NCBI RefSeq assembly: GCF_013186535.1
Contig: NZ_JABMCZ010000001.1
Coordinates: forward strand, 744,001 to 808,000
Source: Nocardia terpenica
Lineage (GTDB): Bacteria; Actinomycetota; Actinomycetes; Mycobacteriales; Mycobacteriaceae
Length of the DNA stretch: 64,000 nt
Direction of reading: 5' to 3'
Part shown: piece by piece, positions 18,301 through 28,166 of the stretch
Layout: the number at the start of each line of letters is the position of its first letter
Numbering within the stretch: position 1 is the first letter of the stretch
The notes under the pieces: generated by a model
Database searches by the model: none
Told to the model about the DNA's origin: nothing
What the model saw: the letters and a program-made list of their open reading frames with translations, nothing else
Position numbers and translations under genes: made by a program

Positions 18301-21300
18301 TCATTCGCCGCCGTGAAGTATGACGTTGATGAAGGCGAAGGCCACGACGATGACGAACCATATTTGGGTGAGCAGGTCGGGATCGTCGTGGCCTTTGAGG
18401 GGCGAGCAGTCCGGCTCAGCCCCGGCACCGTCGGCGAGGGTGGCATTGATCAGAGCGATGGCGATGGCGTGGGCTTCCCTGCTGACGTGAATCTGGTGGG
18501 CGGAAATAGTGTCGATATCGAAACTCTCGCGTATTCGGAGAGCAGCCCGTTGAGGGCCAAATCGTTCTATTAGCAGTTCCCGTACAGACGTCAAGGTCGT
18601 AGAGATAATGGTGGCGCCAAAAGGTATCTTGTAAAATAGAAAGTACAGCTCTTCATCGGCGATCAGATCCGAAATATTCCATTCGCGACCAGGATCGGTA
18701 CCGATCGCCCACAGTCCGTCGTGAATGTTTCGTTGGACCTGGATGATGTCGATGGCGACTTTGCCGTCGCCAGCAGGGGTGCTGGCCGACCTGCCGGAGG
18801 CTGTCAAAACGCTGAGTAGGGAGTGCGATTCGGCGGAGTCGGTCGACGTGTCGACGGAGCCGGTAAGGGCGTTCAGAAGAAGCTGATCTTGTTTGCTTTC
18901 GGGGTGATCGCGTGTGTAGATCTCACTGTCGACGTTCTGTGCTTCGTGCACGTAGCGCAGGGCCTCGGCGTCCTCACCCAGCTCTTGAAGGACGATTGCC
19001 AGATTCATCAGGGGCGCAGGCAGGCGCGGGCGAAAACTTGCAGGCATCGCTTTCAGGATCGTGATCGCCTGTTCGAGGTTGGCTCGCGCCTGGTCGAGAT
19101 CGCCCATGACGTGGGCGAGTCGTCCTTCGATGGCGAGAGTATCGGCGAACACGATTGAGGTGCTGTCGAATCCGTATTCGGCAGCTAGCTTACGAGCCTC
19201 GGCCATCAGTTCATGTGCCTGTTTGAACCTTCCGGCGGAGATGGCGGCGTCGCCTGCGAGGTGCAGATGGTCGATCCGCGCTCTCGGGGGGAAGTACGGT
19301 GCTATGTCGGGCCGGTTCTGTAGTTCGACAATGGCCATCGCAAATTTGAAGGACGACAGGGTCGTGCCCAGATCGCGGGCAATGATTGCGGCGGCACTGT
19401 ACGCATTGACTACCAGCAGTGGTGACAGCTGTTCGCTGTGGCCACTGATGCGATCGAGGGTTCGATCGCAGAGCGCGGCAGCGTCCTGGGTGCGATTGAG
19501 CATGCGCAAGATGCGCGCCTGGGTGGTCGATATCTGCACTGCGAAGTGGACGTTGAATTCCATATCGGACAGCTCTTCGATCCGGGACAGCAACAGCTCT
19601 GCGGAATCACGGCGGCCGTGCATGGTCACGATGGGTTCCGCAGCGGTGACGGCCTCGGCGATCAACAGTGGGTTGCGCAGTTCATGCCCCCATGTCAGGC
19701 TCAAGTCGATCGCGTCGAGGGCCTCGTCGACCCGGCCGGCGAGGGAGTATGCCTGCGCGAGAGGAAGTTGCATGCGAGCGGCTGCCAGCTTCCAGCTCGG
19801 AGCTGCGGTGATATTCGCGTGGTTGATGGCATTACTGGTGGCGAACTCGCCTAGTTCGGTGGCTGTCCATCCATGATCGGCGCTGGCCTCGTTCGCACCA
19901 ACCAGCGAAAGGCGGTGGCACAGAAGTGCTGCCATCGTGATCGGACCCGCGCCTGTGTAGCCGCGGTCGAGAGCTGAGATTGTGATATGGATAGCTGCGC
20001 TGAGGTTCTCGTCGAGATTGGGGATGGGGTCGGTGATCGAGCCTCCTGTGGATGTCGGCAAGAGCACGCTGATTCCTGCCTCCAGCCAGGGCGCCGCGTC
20101 GGCGACTCGGTCGAGTATTGCCAGTGCTATCAGCGGATGCACCGAGAGATGGTCCGCGCTGGTTGTGAGTAGCGATATGCGTGCCAGATTCTCAGTGGCG
20201 CGGTCACGGAAGTTCTTGTCGTGCAGTTTTTTGCGTATCTCGACCGCAAATTCGGTTGCTCGTGGGATTGGCTCTGAGTGGGTATGCGGCGGCTTCCTCC
20301 GAAATCGCGACCACCATCGGTCTGTCGCCTCGGTGTCGACCGCGGCAGTGGGTGCGTGGACGGATGTAGTCGGGCTCGCCGCGTCGAACACTGAATCGTG
20401 CAATGGTGCGGGCCCCATGAACGCCAGGACGGTCAGGAGGGTCAGCGCTTCCGGCGAGGTGCTTTCGACCGCTTCGATATTTATCCGGATCGATTCGATG
20501 ATCGATGCAGGATGCCCCGTGGCCTTCCCGAGCGCCAATGTGTGCGCTGGAGCTTCTCGCAGCCGAGTGAGGTAGCTGGTGACGGAGCGGCGAAGGACGT
20601 GGCAGTGGTCGACGGCCTGATTGAGCGCCAAAGGATTGTCGTACAGGTCTGCCCGCAGCCGGTCACGGTCTTCGGCAGTCTCATGCGGCAGATGATCGGC
20701 GAGAAACGCACGGCTTTCGTCCGGCTCCCAGGCGTGGAGCCGCACTTCGCGATATCCGCTGTCGAGGTTGGCCACCGTCGTGGTGATCAGTACCCGGCAC
20801 AGCGACCGGCGAGGGATCAGACCACGCAGGGTGTCGGCGTCGACTACTCCGTCGAGGATCAGCAACAAGCTTGTTGTCGCGGGCATGGCGGGTGTTACCG
20901 CTGTCCGGGCATCGGCGATATCGCCGCTCCGGGGACCGTCACCGGTTTGACGCAGTTGTTGCAGTCCAGCAACCACGTCGGCGCGGCTACTGGCGCTGAT
21001 GAACACCGGGCGCAGGGTATCCGCATGCAGTGCAGCGAATTGTGTTGCCACGCTGGTCTTCCCGCATCCAGTCATGCCGGATACGCAAACCGGGACCACA
21101 GCGCTGACGGCCCCGGGCTCGAGGAAGTCGGTCAACTGTGACAGCGCAGCGGCGCGACCGACGAATCGATCGTCGGCCTCCCACCCGAATCCGGGATCGG
21201 GCACTCTGGACGCCAACCGGCGGTCATGCTCTCTCAACACGATCGCCTCAGCCTCCATCACTGGAAGCGTTCTCGACGCGAGCCGGGCCGCATCATCGGC

Positions 21301-22020
21301 ATCCAGGTGCGGGTACAGCCGATCCACCAGTTCCCTGCGAGTATCGGTCGACGGTGGTGCGGGAGACGCAGCACTGAGCTCGATAATGCGGTTACACAAC
21401 AGGTCGAAACATTCTCGCGCGAACAACGGAGCGAAATCGCGTCCATGACGCCGCAGGAACTCGGCGACCGCCGCCGCACCGACAGCATCGATATCGAACC
21501 TGCGAGGCAACGGCTCGGCGAGCAGTTCCAGATCACGCGCGAACGCGCCCGTGTCCTCCGGAGCGACCCCGACAGTCCGGGTCAGCCAATGCAGAAAATC
21601 CGCCGACGGCGCCGCCCCGTCTATCAGACGCGCGTGATCGTCGCGCGCATCGCCGACGAATCCGGCATTCGACCAGAAAGCCAGCTGGCACGCCTGCTCA
21701 GCCTCCAACCACTGCCGATACAGAATACCGAGCATCTCCTTCAGCTTTGGTCGGCTCCACCCGCTGTCGCCGCTCTTCTGGTCAGGCTCGCGATGCTTGA
21801 TCGAGACAAGCTTCGGCCGCCGATCACGGTAGAGCAGGACAATGTCCGAGGAGTGTTGCAGAGCGATCGCTTCGATATCGCTCTGTTGCAGCAGTTCCCG
21901 AATCAGCCCCAACGCAGCAGCTTGCTTCTCGTACCTGATCCAGGACTCGGTCGGCGGTCCCGCATTCTTCTTGTCCACAGGCAACCGCCGAACCGGACCC
22001 TGCTCCCCCATATCAGCCAC
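18301..22020 (-). CDS. Nuclease-STAND NTPase-TPR protein, Avs-like
   Basis: 1239 aa. Start GTG 22020 or ATG 22011. Residues about 25-130 resemble a Cap4/DUF4297-type PD-(D/E)xK nuclease (SWIRYEKQAAALGLI, SSDIVLLYRDRRPKLVSIKH with D...SxK). A helical region precedes a STAND NTPase at about 285-560: FVGRAAALSQL, Walker A GMTGCGKTS near 314-322, Walker B SLLLILDGV near 385. Residues about 700-1080 are TPR-like helical repeats, the usual target-sensing part. The last 25 residues form a hydrophobic helix (IWFVIVVAFAFINVIL), unusual for this class. The overall order resembles antiviral STAND (Avs) proteins with an N-terminal effector. The nuclease assignment is weaker than the NTPase. Confidence 0.75.
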   Translation of the reverse strand: MADMGEQGPVRRLPVDKKNAGPPTESWIRYEKQAAALGLIRELLQQSDIEAIALQHSSDIVLLYRDRRPKLVSIKHREPDQKSGDSGWSRPKLKEMLGILYRQWLEAEQACQLAFWSNAGFVGDARDDHARLIDGAAPSADFLHWLTRTVGVAPEDTGAFARDLELLAEPLPRRFDIDAVGAAAVAEFLRRHGRDFAPLFARECFDLLCNRIIELSAASPAPPSTDTRRELVDRLYPHLDADDAARLASRTLPVMEAEAIVLREHDRRLASRVPDPGFGWEADDRFVGRAAALSQLTDFLEPGAVSAVVPVCVSGMTGCGKTSVATQFAALHADTLRPVFISASSRADVVAGLQQLRQTGDGPRSGDIADARTAVTPAMPATTSLLLILDGVVDADTLRGLIPRRSLCRVLITTTVANLDSGYREVRLHAWEPDESRAFLADHLPHETAEDRDRLRADLYDNPLALNQAVDHCHVLRRSVTSYLTRLREAPAHTLALGKATGHPASIIESIRINIEAVESTSPEALTLLTVLAFMGPAPLHDSVFDAASPTTSVHAPTAAVDTEATDRWWSRFRRKPPHTHSEPIPRATEFAVEIRKKLHDKNFRDRATENLARISLLTTSADHLSVHPLIALAILDRVADAAPWLEAGISVLLPTSTGGSITDPIPNLDENLSAAIHITISALDRGYTGAGPITMAALLCHRLSLVGANEASADHGWTATELGEFATSNAINHANITAAPSWKLAAARMQLPLAQAYSLAGRVDEALDAIDLSLTWGHELRNPLLIAEAVTAAEPIVTMHGRRDSAELLLSRIEELSDMEFNVHFAVQISTTQARILRMLNRTQDAAALCDRTLDRISGHSEQLSPLLVVNAYSAAAIIARDLGTTLSSFKFAMAIVELQNRPDIAPYFPPRARIDHLHLAGDAAISAGRFKQAHELMAEARKLAAEYGFDSTSIVFADTLAIEGRLAHVMGDLDQARANLEQAITILKAMPASFRPRLPAPLMNLAIVLQELGEDAEALRYVHEAQNVDSEIYTRDHPESKQDQLLLNALTGSVDTSTDSAESHSLLSVLTASGRSASTPAGDGKVAIDIIQVQRNIHDGLWAIGTDPGREWNISDLIADEELYFLFYKIPFGATIISTTLTSVRELLIERFGPQRAALRIRESFDIDTISAHQIHVSREAHAIAIALINATLADGAGAEPDCSPLKGHDDPDLLTQIWFVIVVAFAFINVILHGGE

Positions 22021-22525
22021 GCCGCGAGGATACCGAGTTCCACCGACAGGTCAGCGTGTATCGAGGACGTCCACCGGGAGGTCCGCCTCCGCGGGCGCAG
22101 CCGATGCCGTGGGTGATGGCAGAACCTGCCAGGCATGGCTCGGGTCGCGTGCAGGGCCCGTTCCTCAACTCGTTGAACAGAGTGCTGGGTCGCAGATTCC
22201 GGATCCTCGGCGGAGGATGCGTTCGCTCAGATATTTCAAGGTGTCGGATTCTTTGGCGCCTGCGCGGGTGCGGGGTGTTGAGGTTGTGGAGTTCGTCGAG
22301 GGTGCTGCGAGCGTCGCGGCTCACGCCGGCAGACCGCATCGGTGATGTTGGGCACTGCGAGATCGGCACGTCGAAGAACCGTGGGAACCCCATCGCGATC
22401 GTCTCCGGGGCCGCTGCTAGTGGGACGGTGATGCAGACGACAGGGATGTCGTTGGCGGAGTGTGGATTTCGGCGTACGTGGATCACCTCGGTGGTGTTGT
22501 CGGTGCGGGTGGGACCGGACACCAT
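22013..22525 (-). CDS. Doubtful small gene upstream of the STAND gene
   Basis: The first 75 codons from 22525 look coding, with GC-rich third positions (VSGPTRTDNTTEVIHVRR; VVCITVPLAAAPETIAMGF). Past about 22270 the frame becomes Arg/Pro-rich and another frame (AKESDTLKYLSERILRR) looks better, so a frameshift or an earlier end is likely. The formal stop overlaps the STAND GTG start by 8 bp, which could be coincidence. No family recognised. Confidence 0.35.
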   Translation of the reverse strand: MVSGPTRTDNTTEVIHVRRNPHSANDIPVVCITVPLAAAPETIAMGFPRFFDVPISQCPTSPMRSAGVSRDARSTLDELHNLNTPHPRRRQRIRHLEISERTHPPPRIRNLRPSTLFNELRNGPCTRPEPCLAGSAITHGIGCARGGGPPGGRPRYTLTCRWNSVSSRRG

Positions 22526-22631
22526 CAGCCGTATGGTCGGTAGCGGGCGTGGCGGTTGCGTGGTTGCCGCCCGAGTTTTGGTTCTGGTGCACCGTGGTGA
22601 TTCGTGGCGGTTTTGACAGCGCAGCCGGCGG

Positions 22632-22970
22632 CTAGTCTGAATGTACTGACGCTAACGGCGTGTCGGTGAGTTCTGCGTGGAGGCGGTCGACGATGTCGAG
22701 GAGCGGGATGGTGACTTCGCCGTTCTGGGATTGTCGAATTCGGTCTACGAGATGCCCGATGATTTTGGAGCGCACGGGGTCGTCGAGATTCCTGCGGACC
22801 AAGTGGCCGTAGGCGATGACCAGCACAGAGTATACCTGCGCAAGCTCCTGGTGGCAGGATCCGGCGACGCGGATGCGGTTGGCCTGGTCGGCTGCTGTGG
22901 AGGAGGCCGCAGCGACGAACCCGACTGGGTCGCCCGAACGCAAGGTCACGATGGATTCCGCCATTGTCAT
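22632..22970 (-). CDS. Small helical hypothetical protein, 112 aa
   Basis: ATG 22970; good codon bias. All-helical, soluble (AAASSTAADQANRIRVAGSC; SVLVIAYGHLVRRNLDDPVR; IPLLDIVDRLHAELTDTPLA). It lies between the cargo and the mobilisation genes, on the same strand as the relaxase. Function unknown. Confidence 0.6.
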   Translation of the reverse strand: MTMAESIVTLRSGDPVGFVAAASSTAADQANRIRVAGSCHQELAQVYSVLVIAYGHLVRRNLDDPVRSKIIGHLVDRIRQSQNGEVTIPLLDIVDRLHAELTDTPLASVHSD

Positions 22971-23104
22971 TATCGCGTCGATCGGCGTGTAAGTCGGTAA
23001 CGCACAATACCCACATCCATCTACCGGCAGACGACGATAAGTTCAGGGCGCACCGCCAGAGTGGAGGGGTGAACCTGCAGCTTGTGAAGGTGATCAGGGG
23101 TTGA

Positions 23105-23395
23105 TCACGGCAGGGCGCGAGGTTGGAGACGTCGCAGACCGGGTAGTCGAAAGGTGTGCTTGGCGATGGCGGATCGCCACGAACGGTCGCGGACGGCCAA
23201 CCGCCTATGGCTGGCAAGCCACAACGCGATGCCGAAGGCGAGCCAGCCGAGATGGGCCAACGGCGCCTTGTACGGAAACAGGAAGACAGACGCGATGGAG
23301 TCGATCACTAGCAGGATGGCGAGGAATCGGGCGAGTCCGGGATACAGCGCCCAGGACAGGAGAAGTACCAGTGCAATGATGACGCTCAGCCCCAT
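23105..23395 (-). CDS. Small membrane protein, paralogue of the 28876-29175 product
   Basis: 96 aa from ATG 23395; the frame is open upstream but those residues are low-complexity. Three hydrophobic helices: SVIIALVLLLSWALYPGLA, FLAILLVIDSIASVFLF and LGWLAFGIALWLASH, with a basic C-terminal tail (RRLAVRDRSWRSAIAKHTFR). It clearly resembles the product at 28876-29175 (shared pattern WxLxPxLAR..ILLVxDS.....FP..AP.AH..WL..GI.LWL..H). The two copies flank the relaxase gene, so a role in transfer or surface exclusion is possible but inferred only from position. Confidence 0.65.
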   Translation of the reverse strand: MGLSVIIALVLLLSWALYPGLARFLAILLVIDSIASVFLFPYKAPLAHLGWLAFGIALWLASHRRLAVRDRSWRSAIAKHTFRLPGLRRLQPRALP

Positions 23396-23513
23396 CTGCC
23401 CATGATCGACGTCCCTCTCTCGGTGTTGAGCGAGCGCGCGGCTACCAGAATTGTCCGCAGGGGACCGATTGGCATCAAGAGGCGATGATGGACCGCCGCG
23501 CCACCGCAAGGAG

Positions 23514-26500
23514 CTACAACGATCGACGGCCACGGCGAACGGGCAGTGATCGCTGTCGCCGTAGGAGTTTCCGACGCCGCCGGGCATCCCGTGTGGGGTC
23601 ATCCGACGCTGATTCCGGGCCGGTTGACGGGTCGTCGGGACGTGGCGTCGGCGCGGAGGAGAGATTGTCGGGTGATGATGGTGCGCCGCCATCGGGGTTC
23701 GGATGATCCGTGACCGGCTGACCGCCGGCAGGCGGATCAGTTCGAGGGAGAACCGCAGCGCGGTCGCTGTCGTGGAGCGAGCGTTCCTCATGGGCGATAC
23801 GCCGCCGAAGCTCGGCGGCGAAATCCACAAGACGTTGGTCGATACCGGGGAACTGTGGGGGCGGTGGGCTCAGCATCGAGGATGGCGTCCCAGCCGGGAT
23901 AAGTGCGGTGTGCTCGGTCACCTGGTTTACCGCGCCCACCGCTGAGATGAGTTCGGTCGTGGACGTGTCGTCGCTGAGCGCCAATGTCTCGAGTTTGACC
24001 GCGCCGATCACGATGGCTGCGGCCGTGTGTCGGGTCGCTATCTCGCGGGCGACCCATCGCTTAGCGCGGTCGGCCAGCAGGAAGGCAGGATCGCGGGCCT
24101 CCAGCAGGCCGGGGCCGAAATCGGTGAAATCGTCGGTGGTAATCGAACCGATCAGCGCACTGGCGTTCAGCCCCGCGGCGTTGGCACGAGCGATCGAGTC
24201 GAGCAAGGCGGCGAAATGCTGCGAGCGGGCCGTTTCAGCGCAGATCACCACAGGCAGTGCCCGGTACAGCAGGTACCGTCCATGTTCGTCAGACAGCTGC
24301 CTGATGTAGTGCTCATGGTCGCCACGTAGCCGGTTGAGACGTTGGATACGCATCCGACGGGTTAAGTCGTCGCGACCGGACTCGGTATCCGGCGTGTCGG
24401 CGGCTTCCACCGGGGCAGCCGGTCCGGGGCCGCCGGTGAGGCGTCGCCGAAGTTCGTCGGCAAGATCGGCGAGTTCGGTGTCGACGCCGGGATGACGGCT
24501 CGGCACGGGCGGGCAGCCCGTCACGGGAGCGTCACGCAGCGTCCTGAATCGACCCGATTGCGCTAGCACTTCGCGGCGATTGACGGCGGCAGCGGCGGCG
24601 TACAGCGCCGTGTCTCCAGCCGCGTCCGCAGTCAAGGTGTTGGTCGCCGCGGAGACGGCTGCCGTAACGGGCGTGAGTTGCTGCGCGATCCAGTGGTCGG
24701 CGCGAGCACACAGCACTGCTGCCACATCGCGTGCGGTGGCCAGGCTGTCGCCGAGGTCGTCGCCGCTGTTGGTGGCGATGTCGGTGACGAGGGCACGGGT
24801 GTCGAGCCGATGCTGATCGGCCAGTGCGATGGTGTCGAGCAGGGTTTGGAATCGGTCGGAGGTCTCGGCGTTGCGATAGAGCACGACGGGCAGCGCCCGG
24901 TCGAGCAGGTGCCGGCCGCGTGCGTCGGCGAGCAGCTGGGTGATGTGGTCGTAGATGCCGCGCAGTCGCGCGGGGTCGTCGATGCGGGCCAGTTCGAGTC
25001 GCATGGTTTCGGTGGCAGTGAGATTGTCGTCCTCGCGGGCCAGGACCTTCGCGAACATTTGCTGTTCGGTGATCGGGTCTTCGGGCTGCTGTTCGCAGGT
25101 CGGGTCCAAGGCGTCGGTGGCCAGGTAGATGCGGTTGGATTCCGCGCCGCGGGTGAGTCCGACGTAGGCCAGGGCACGGCCGAGGGTGGCGTTCATCAGC
25201 AAGTGACACCGGTCGACGGTGCTGCCTTGGCTGCGATGCACTGTGGACGCATAACCGAGCTCGACGTTGGTGACCACGTAGTCCGCCGGTAGACGCACAC
25301 TGCCGCGGTGACCGACACCGAGAACAGTGATCGACCTGTCGCCGTGCACTTTCCGGATGCGCCACAGGTCGCCGTTGTCGATGCCGCTGCCGCGGCGTTT
25401 GCCGCTGGTGATCCGCAACCGGTTGTCGTTGAGACGAGTCACCACGACATCGCCGACAAAGCCGTCAGCGCTGTCAGATAACCTCACCGATCCGCGTGTG
25501 GTGTCGATACGTCCGGACGCGGTGTGTGCTGCTTGGGCGGCGAGGTTCAGGGCGGTGACGTCATCGATCGTGGCCGCGAGCATAAGCGAGGATTTCCCGG
25601 CGGCGATGTCGGCGAGGTGATTGGCCAGGATGTGCTCGCGCAGCTCGTCGACCATGCCGGAGGTGACGCGGCCGGAGTCGCTGTAGAAATCCCAAGCCGT
25701 CTTCGCATCACCGGCACGGACCTGAAGTGTGGCCGCGGCCTCGCCGGCGGTGGTGAACCGGACGATCGTCATCAGCGTTGGCACGCGGGTGTCGGCAGCG
25801 ACCAGGCGCAGCGCGCCACCGGATTCGACGGCCGACAGCTGGTGCGGGTCGCCGACCCACCGCACGACCGCGCCGTGCTGGTGAGCGAGTCGTTGCAGCT
25901 GGTGCAGGTCATGGGTGGCCGCCATGGCGGCTTCGTCCACGAGCAGCATCGCGCCCGGGGTGATGCCGGTGGGCAGCCCGTACTTGGCCAGGGTCAGGAT
26001 CCGGGCGAGGGTGGAGCCGCGTACGCCGATGCTGTCGCCGAGTTCGCTGGCGGCGTTCTTCGACGGACCCAGTGCCAGGACCGGCCTTCCGCTGGCTTGC
26101 CAGGCGCGGGTGACAACTTTCATCGCGGTGGTCTTGCCGCTGCCGGCGGGGCCGACGGCGGCGGTCAACGCCATCCCCGAGGTGCAGAGGTGATGCGCTA
26201 TCGCCCGCTGCGCGGCGTTGAGACGGTGCTGGCGGGGTGCGTACCGCTCGACTTCGATGATGGCCGCGTCAATCGCGGCGTGGGGCAGGTAGTGCTCGGT
26301 GGCGGTGTTGGCTGCGTCGAGCAGGCGGTGCTCGGCGGCGAGGACTTCTTCACTGGTGTAGCGGATCGCCCCGGTGACGGTGAATTCGCTTTCGCCGTTG
26401 CGCCGCGCGATGGCTGCGGGTACCGGGTCCGGGCTGATGGTCAATTGGATGCTGTGTCCGTCGCGGACGGCTTGCACGATTTCTTCGACGGCGGCGCGTT

Positions 26501-28166
26501 GCGCGGTGTCGCTGTCGAAATCGCATAAACCGACTCGTTCGTCGGCGGCGGAATAGATATTGGCCTCGGTCCAGGTCGCCCGGCGCCGCGCGACCGTGGC
26601 CGCGATTTCTCCGGCGATCCGTTTCGGGTCGTATGTTGTGCGCTGGGAGGCGGTGAATGCCTCGTCGATGTCGGCGAGCAGCTCGTCAGCGTCGCGTGAG
26701 CGCAGCAGTAGCCGAACCTGCTCGATGGCCGCGGCGCGGTCGCCGATGTGCGTGCCGACGTATCGGTCCACTGCGTGCTCGATCGCGGCGGTCAACTGCG
26801 CGTCGTCGGATCGCAGAACTTCGGACGCGCCGCCGACGGCCACGCCTGCGGCGATGGCGACTCGGCGGGCGTCGAACGCGGCCGGATGCTCATCGAGCCG
26901 ATGCTGTTCGAGGAGATCGGTGACGAATTGGCTTGCGTCGCGGCCGTCGCCGAGGAAACCCCGGACCCGGCGATCCCAGCCGGCCAGCATGTCGCGCAGG
27001 CTGTGCGGTTCGGCTTTGGCGTCCCGGGTTTCCAGCGTCGCCTGTTGCGCCAACTTGGCCTGGGCGCGCTTGTCGGGATTGTGGCCGTGTGTTCGCCGGT
27101 ACGCGGCGAGGAGTTGTTCGGTGCGGGCGATGATCGCGGTGCGGCGCCGGGAGAAGAATTCGATCATGGCATCGGAGATGCCGACGATCTCGAGCACCGG
27201 TTGCTTGCCGCGGCCACGGGAGCGTTCCTCGAACCGCAACCCGAGACGGCGGCGCAACTTGCCGACGATCATCGCGTTGTAGCGGCACGACAACGCCACG
27301 GCGCCGCCGTAGAGAGGCCGCGCGTCGAGCGAGGACCATTTGCCGTCGCTGCCTTGGACTTTGGTCGATATCGTCGCGTGCGTGTGCGGTAACGGGTCGC
27401 CCGTGCGCGAATCATAGTGACGGAACAACGCGACGGTGAACCCGTCCGCATCGATCTGCCGAATGCCGTTGTGGCCGCGGCGGGTGACCGCGTACCGCTG
27501 CTCGGCCCACTCCAGGGTTTCGCGCATCGCTTCCTCGTGGCATTCCCAGATGACGCGGCGCACATCGTCGTCGGCCAATCCCCACAGGATCGCGATCGAT
27601 TTCTGCGGGGTGAAGACGCAGTCGAAACCGGCGACGGCCTTGCGTGAGTTGGCCTTCTCCTGAGCGAGTGCGTCCTCGATGGCCTCGGTCGACGGCTCGG
27701 TGCCGAGTTCGGCGGTCAGGTGCGTGCGGGTGGCCTCGGTGCGCAGCATCATCCGCTCGTCGTAGGTTGGTCGCCGCTTGTTCTTCTCGGTGAACGCGAC
27801 CACCATCCGATCGAGCAATTCCGATATCGGCGTTGAAGAGGAGAATTGATAGAAATTCGTGCCCAAGCTCGCGGCGGCGATCGCCTCGGCAATCGACTTT
27901 CCGTCGGCCAAGGCTTCGGTGATGATGCGGTTCGCGTCCGGGTGCATTCCCTCTCCGAACAACAATTGCATCTGCTGTTCGGTCACCTCGCCCGATAAAC
28001 CGAGCGCGGCTGCTCCGCGGCCGAACCACTGGCCCGGCGGGCAGCCGTGCGCGGTGTAGTAATCGGTGAGGTCACGGGTTCGATCCCGCATCCGGTCACC
28101 CGTAGCGACCTGCTGGGTCAAGTACTCGTAGCCGTCACCGGAATGTAGTCGGTGAAGTGTCATCAC
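23514..28166 (-). CDS. traA: MobF-family conjugative relaxase-helicase
   Basis: 1550 aa, starting MMTLHRLHSGDGYEYLTQQV. Residues 1-350 are a TrwC/MobF relaxase: early Tyr residues (EYL; DYYTAHG), and the metal triad LPHTHATIST near 258. An AAA_30/SF1 RecD-like helicase follows, with GPAGSGKTTAMKV near 672, LLVDEAAMAAT, and VHRSQGSTVDRCHLLM near 978. The protein nicks oriT, becomes linked to the strand and unwinds it. Residues about 1060-1245 and 1275-1455 are a tandem duplication of a roughly 190-residue helical region (GRHLLDRALPVVLYRNAE / GRYLLYRALPVVICAETA). The tail is disordered and basic. The divergent accessory gene at 28402 suggests oriT lies between. Confidence 0.92.
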   Translation of the reverse strand: MMTLHRLHSGDGYEYLTQQVATGDRMRDRTRDLTDYYTAHGCPPGQWFGRGAAALGLSGEVTEQQMQLLFGEGMHPDANRIITEALADGKSIAEAIAAASLGTNFYQFSSSTPISELLDRMVVAFTEKNKRRPTYDERMMLRTEATRTHLTAELGTEPSTEAIEDALAQEKANSRKAVAGFDCVFTPQKSIAILWGLADDDVRRVIWECHEEAMRETLEWAEQRYAVTRRGHNGIRQIDADGFTVALFRHYDSRTGDPLPHTHATISTKVQGSDGKWSSLDARPLYGGAVALSCRYNAMIVGKLRRRLGLRFEERSRGRGKQPVLEIVGISDAMIEFFSRRRTAIIARTEQLLAAYRRTHGHNPDKRAQAKLAQQATLETRDAKAEPHSLRDMLAGWDRRVRGFLGDGRDASQFVTDLLEQHRLDEHPAAFDARRVAIAAGVAVGGASEVLRSDDAQLTAAIEHAVDRYVGTHIGDRAAAIEQVRLLLRSRDADELLADIDEAFTASQRTTYDPKRIAGEIAATVARRRATWTEANIYSAADERVGLCDFDSDTAQRAAVEEIVQAVRDGHSIQLTISPDPVPAAIARRNGESEFTVTGAIRYTSEEVLAAEHRLLDAANTATEHYLPHAAIDAAIIEVERYAPRQHRLNAAQRAIAHHLCTSGMALTAAVGPAGSGKTTAMKVVTRAWQASGRPVLALGPSKNAASELGDSIGVRGSTLARILTLAKYGLPTGITPGAMLLVDEAAMAATHDLHQLQRLAHQHGAVVRWVGDPHQLSAVESGGALRLVAADTRVPTLMTIVRFTTAGEAAATLQVRAGDAKTAWDFYSDSGRVTSGMVDELREHILANHLADIAAGKSSLMLAATIDDVTALNLAAQAAHTASGRIDTTRGSVRLSDSADGFVGDVVVTRLNDNRLRITSGKRRGSGIDNGDLWRIRKVHGDRSITVLGVGHRGSVRLPADYVVTNVELGYASTVHRSQGSTVDRCHLLMNATLGRALAYVGLTRGAESNRIYLATDALDPTCEQQPEDPITEQQMFAKVLAREDDNLTATETMRLELARIDDPARLRGIYDHITQLLADARGRHLLDRALPVVLYRNAETSDRFQTLLDTIALADQHRLDTRALVTDIATNSGDDLGDSLATARDVAAVLCARADHWIAQQLTPVTAAVSAATNTLTADAAGDTALYAAAAAVNRREVLAQSGRFRTLRDAPVTGCPPVPSRHPGVDTELADLADELRRRLTGGPGPAAPVEAADTPDTESGRDDLTRRMRIQRLNRLRGDHEHYIRQLSDEHGRYLLYRALPVVICAETARSQHFAALLDSIARANAAGLNASALIGSITTDDFTDFGPGLLEARDPAFLLADRAKRWVAREIATRHTAAAIVIGAVKLETLALSDDTSTTELISAVGAVNQVTEHTALIPAGTPSSMLSPPPPQFPGIDQRLVDFAAELRRRIAHEERSLHDSDRAAVLPRTDPPAGGQPVTDHPNPDGGAPSSPDNLSSAPTPRPDDPSTGPESASDDPTRDARRRRKLLRRQRSLPVRRGRRSL

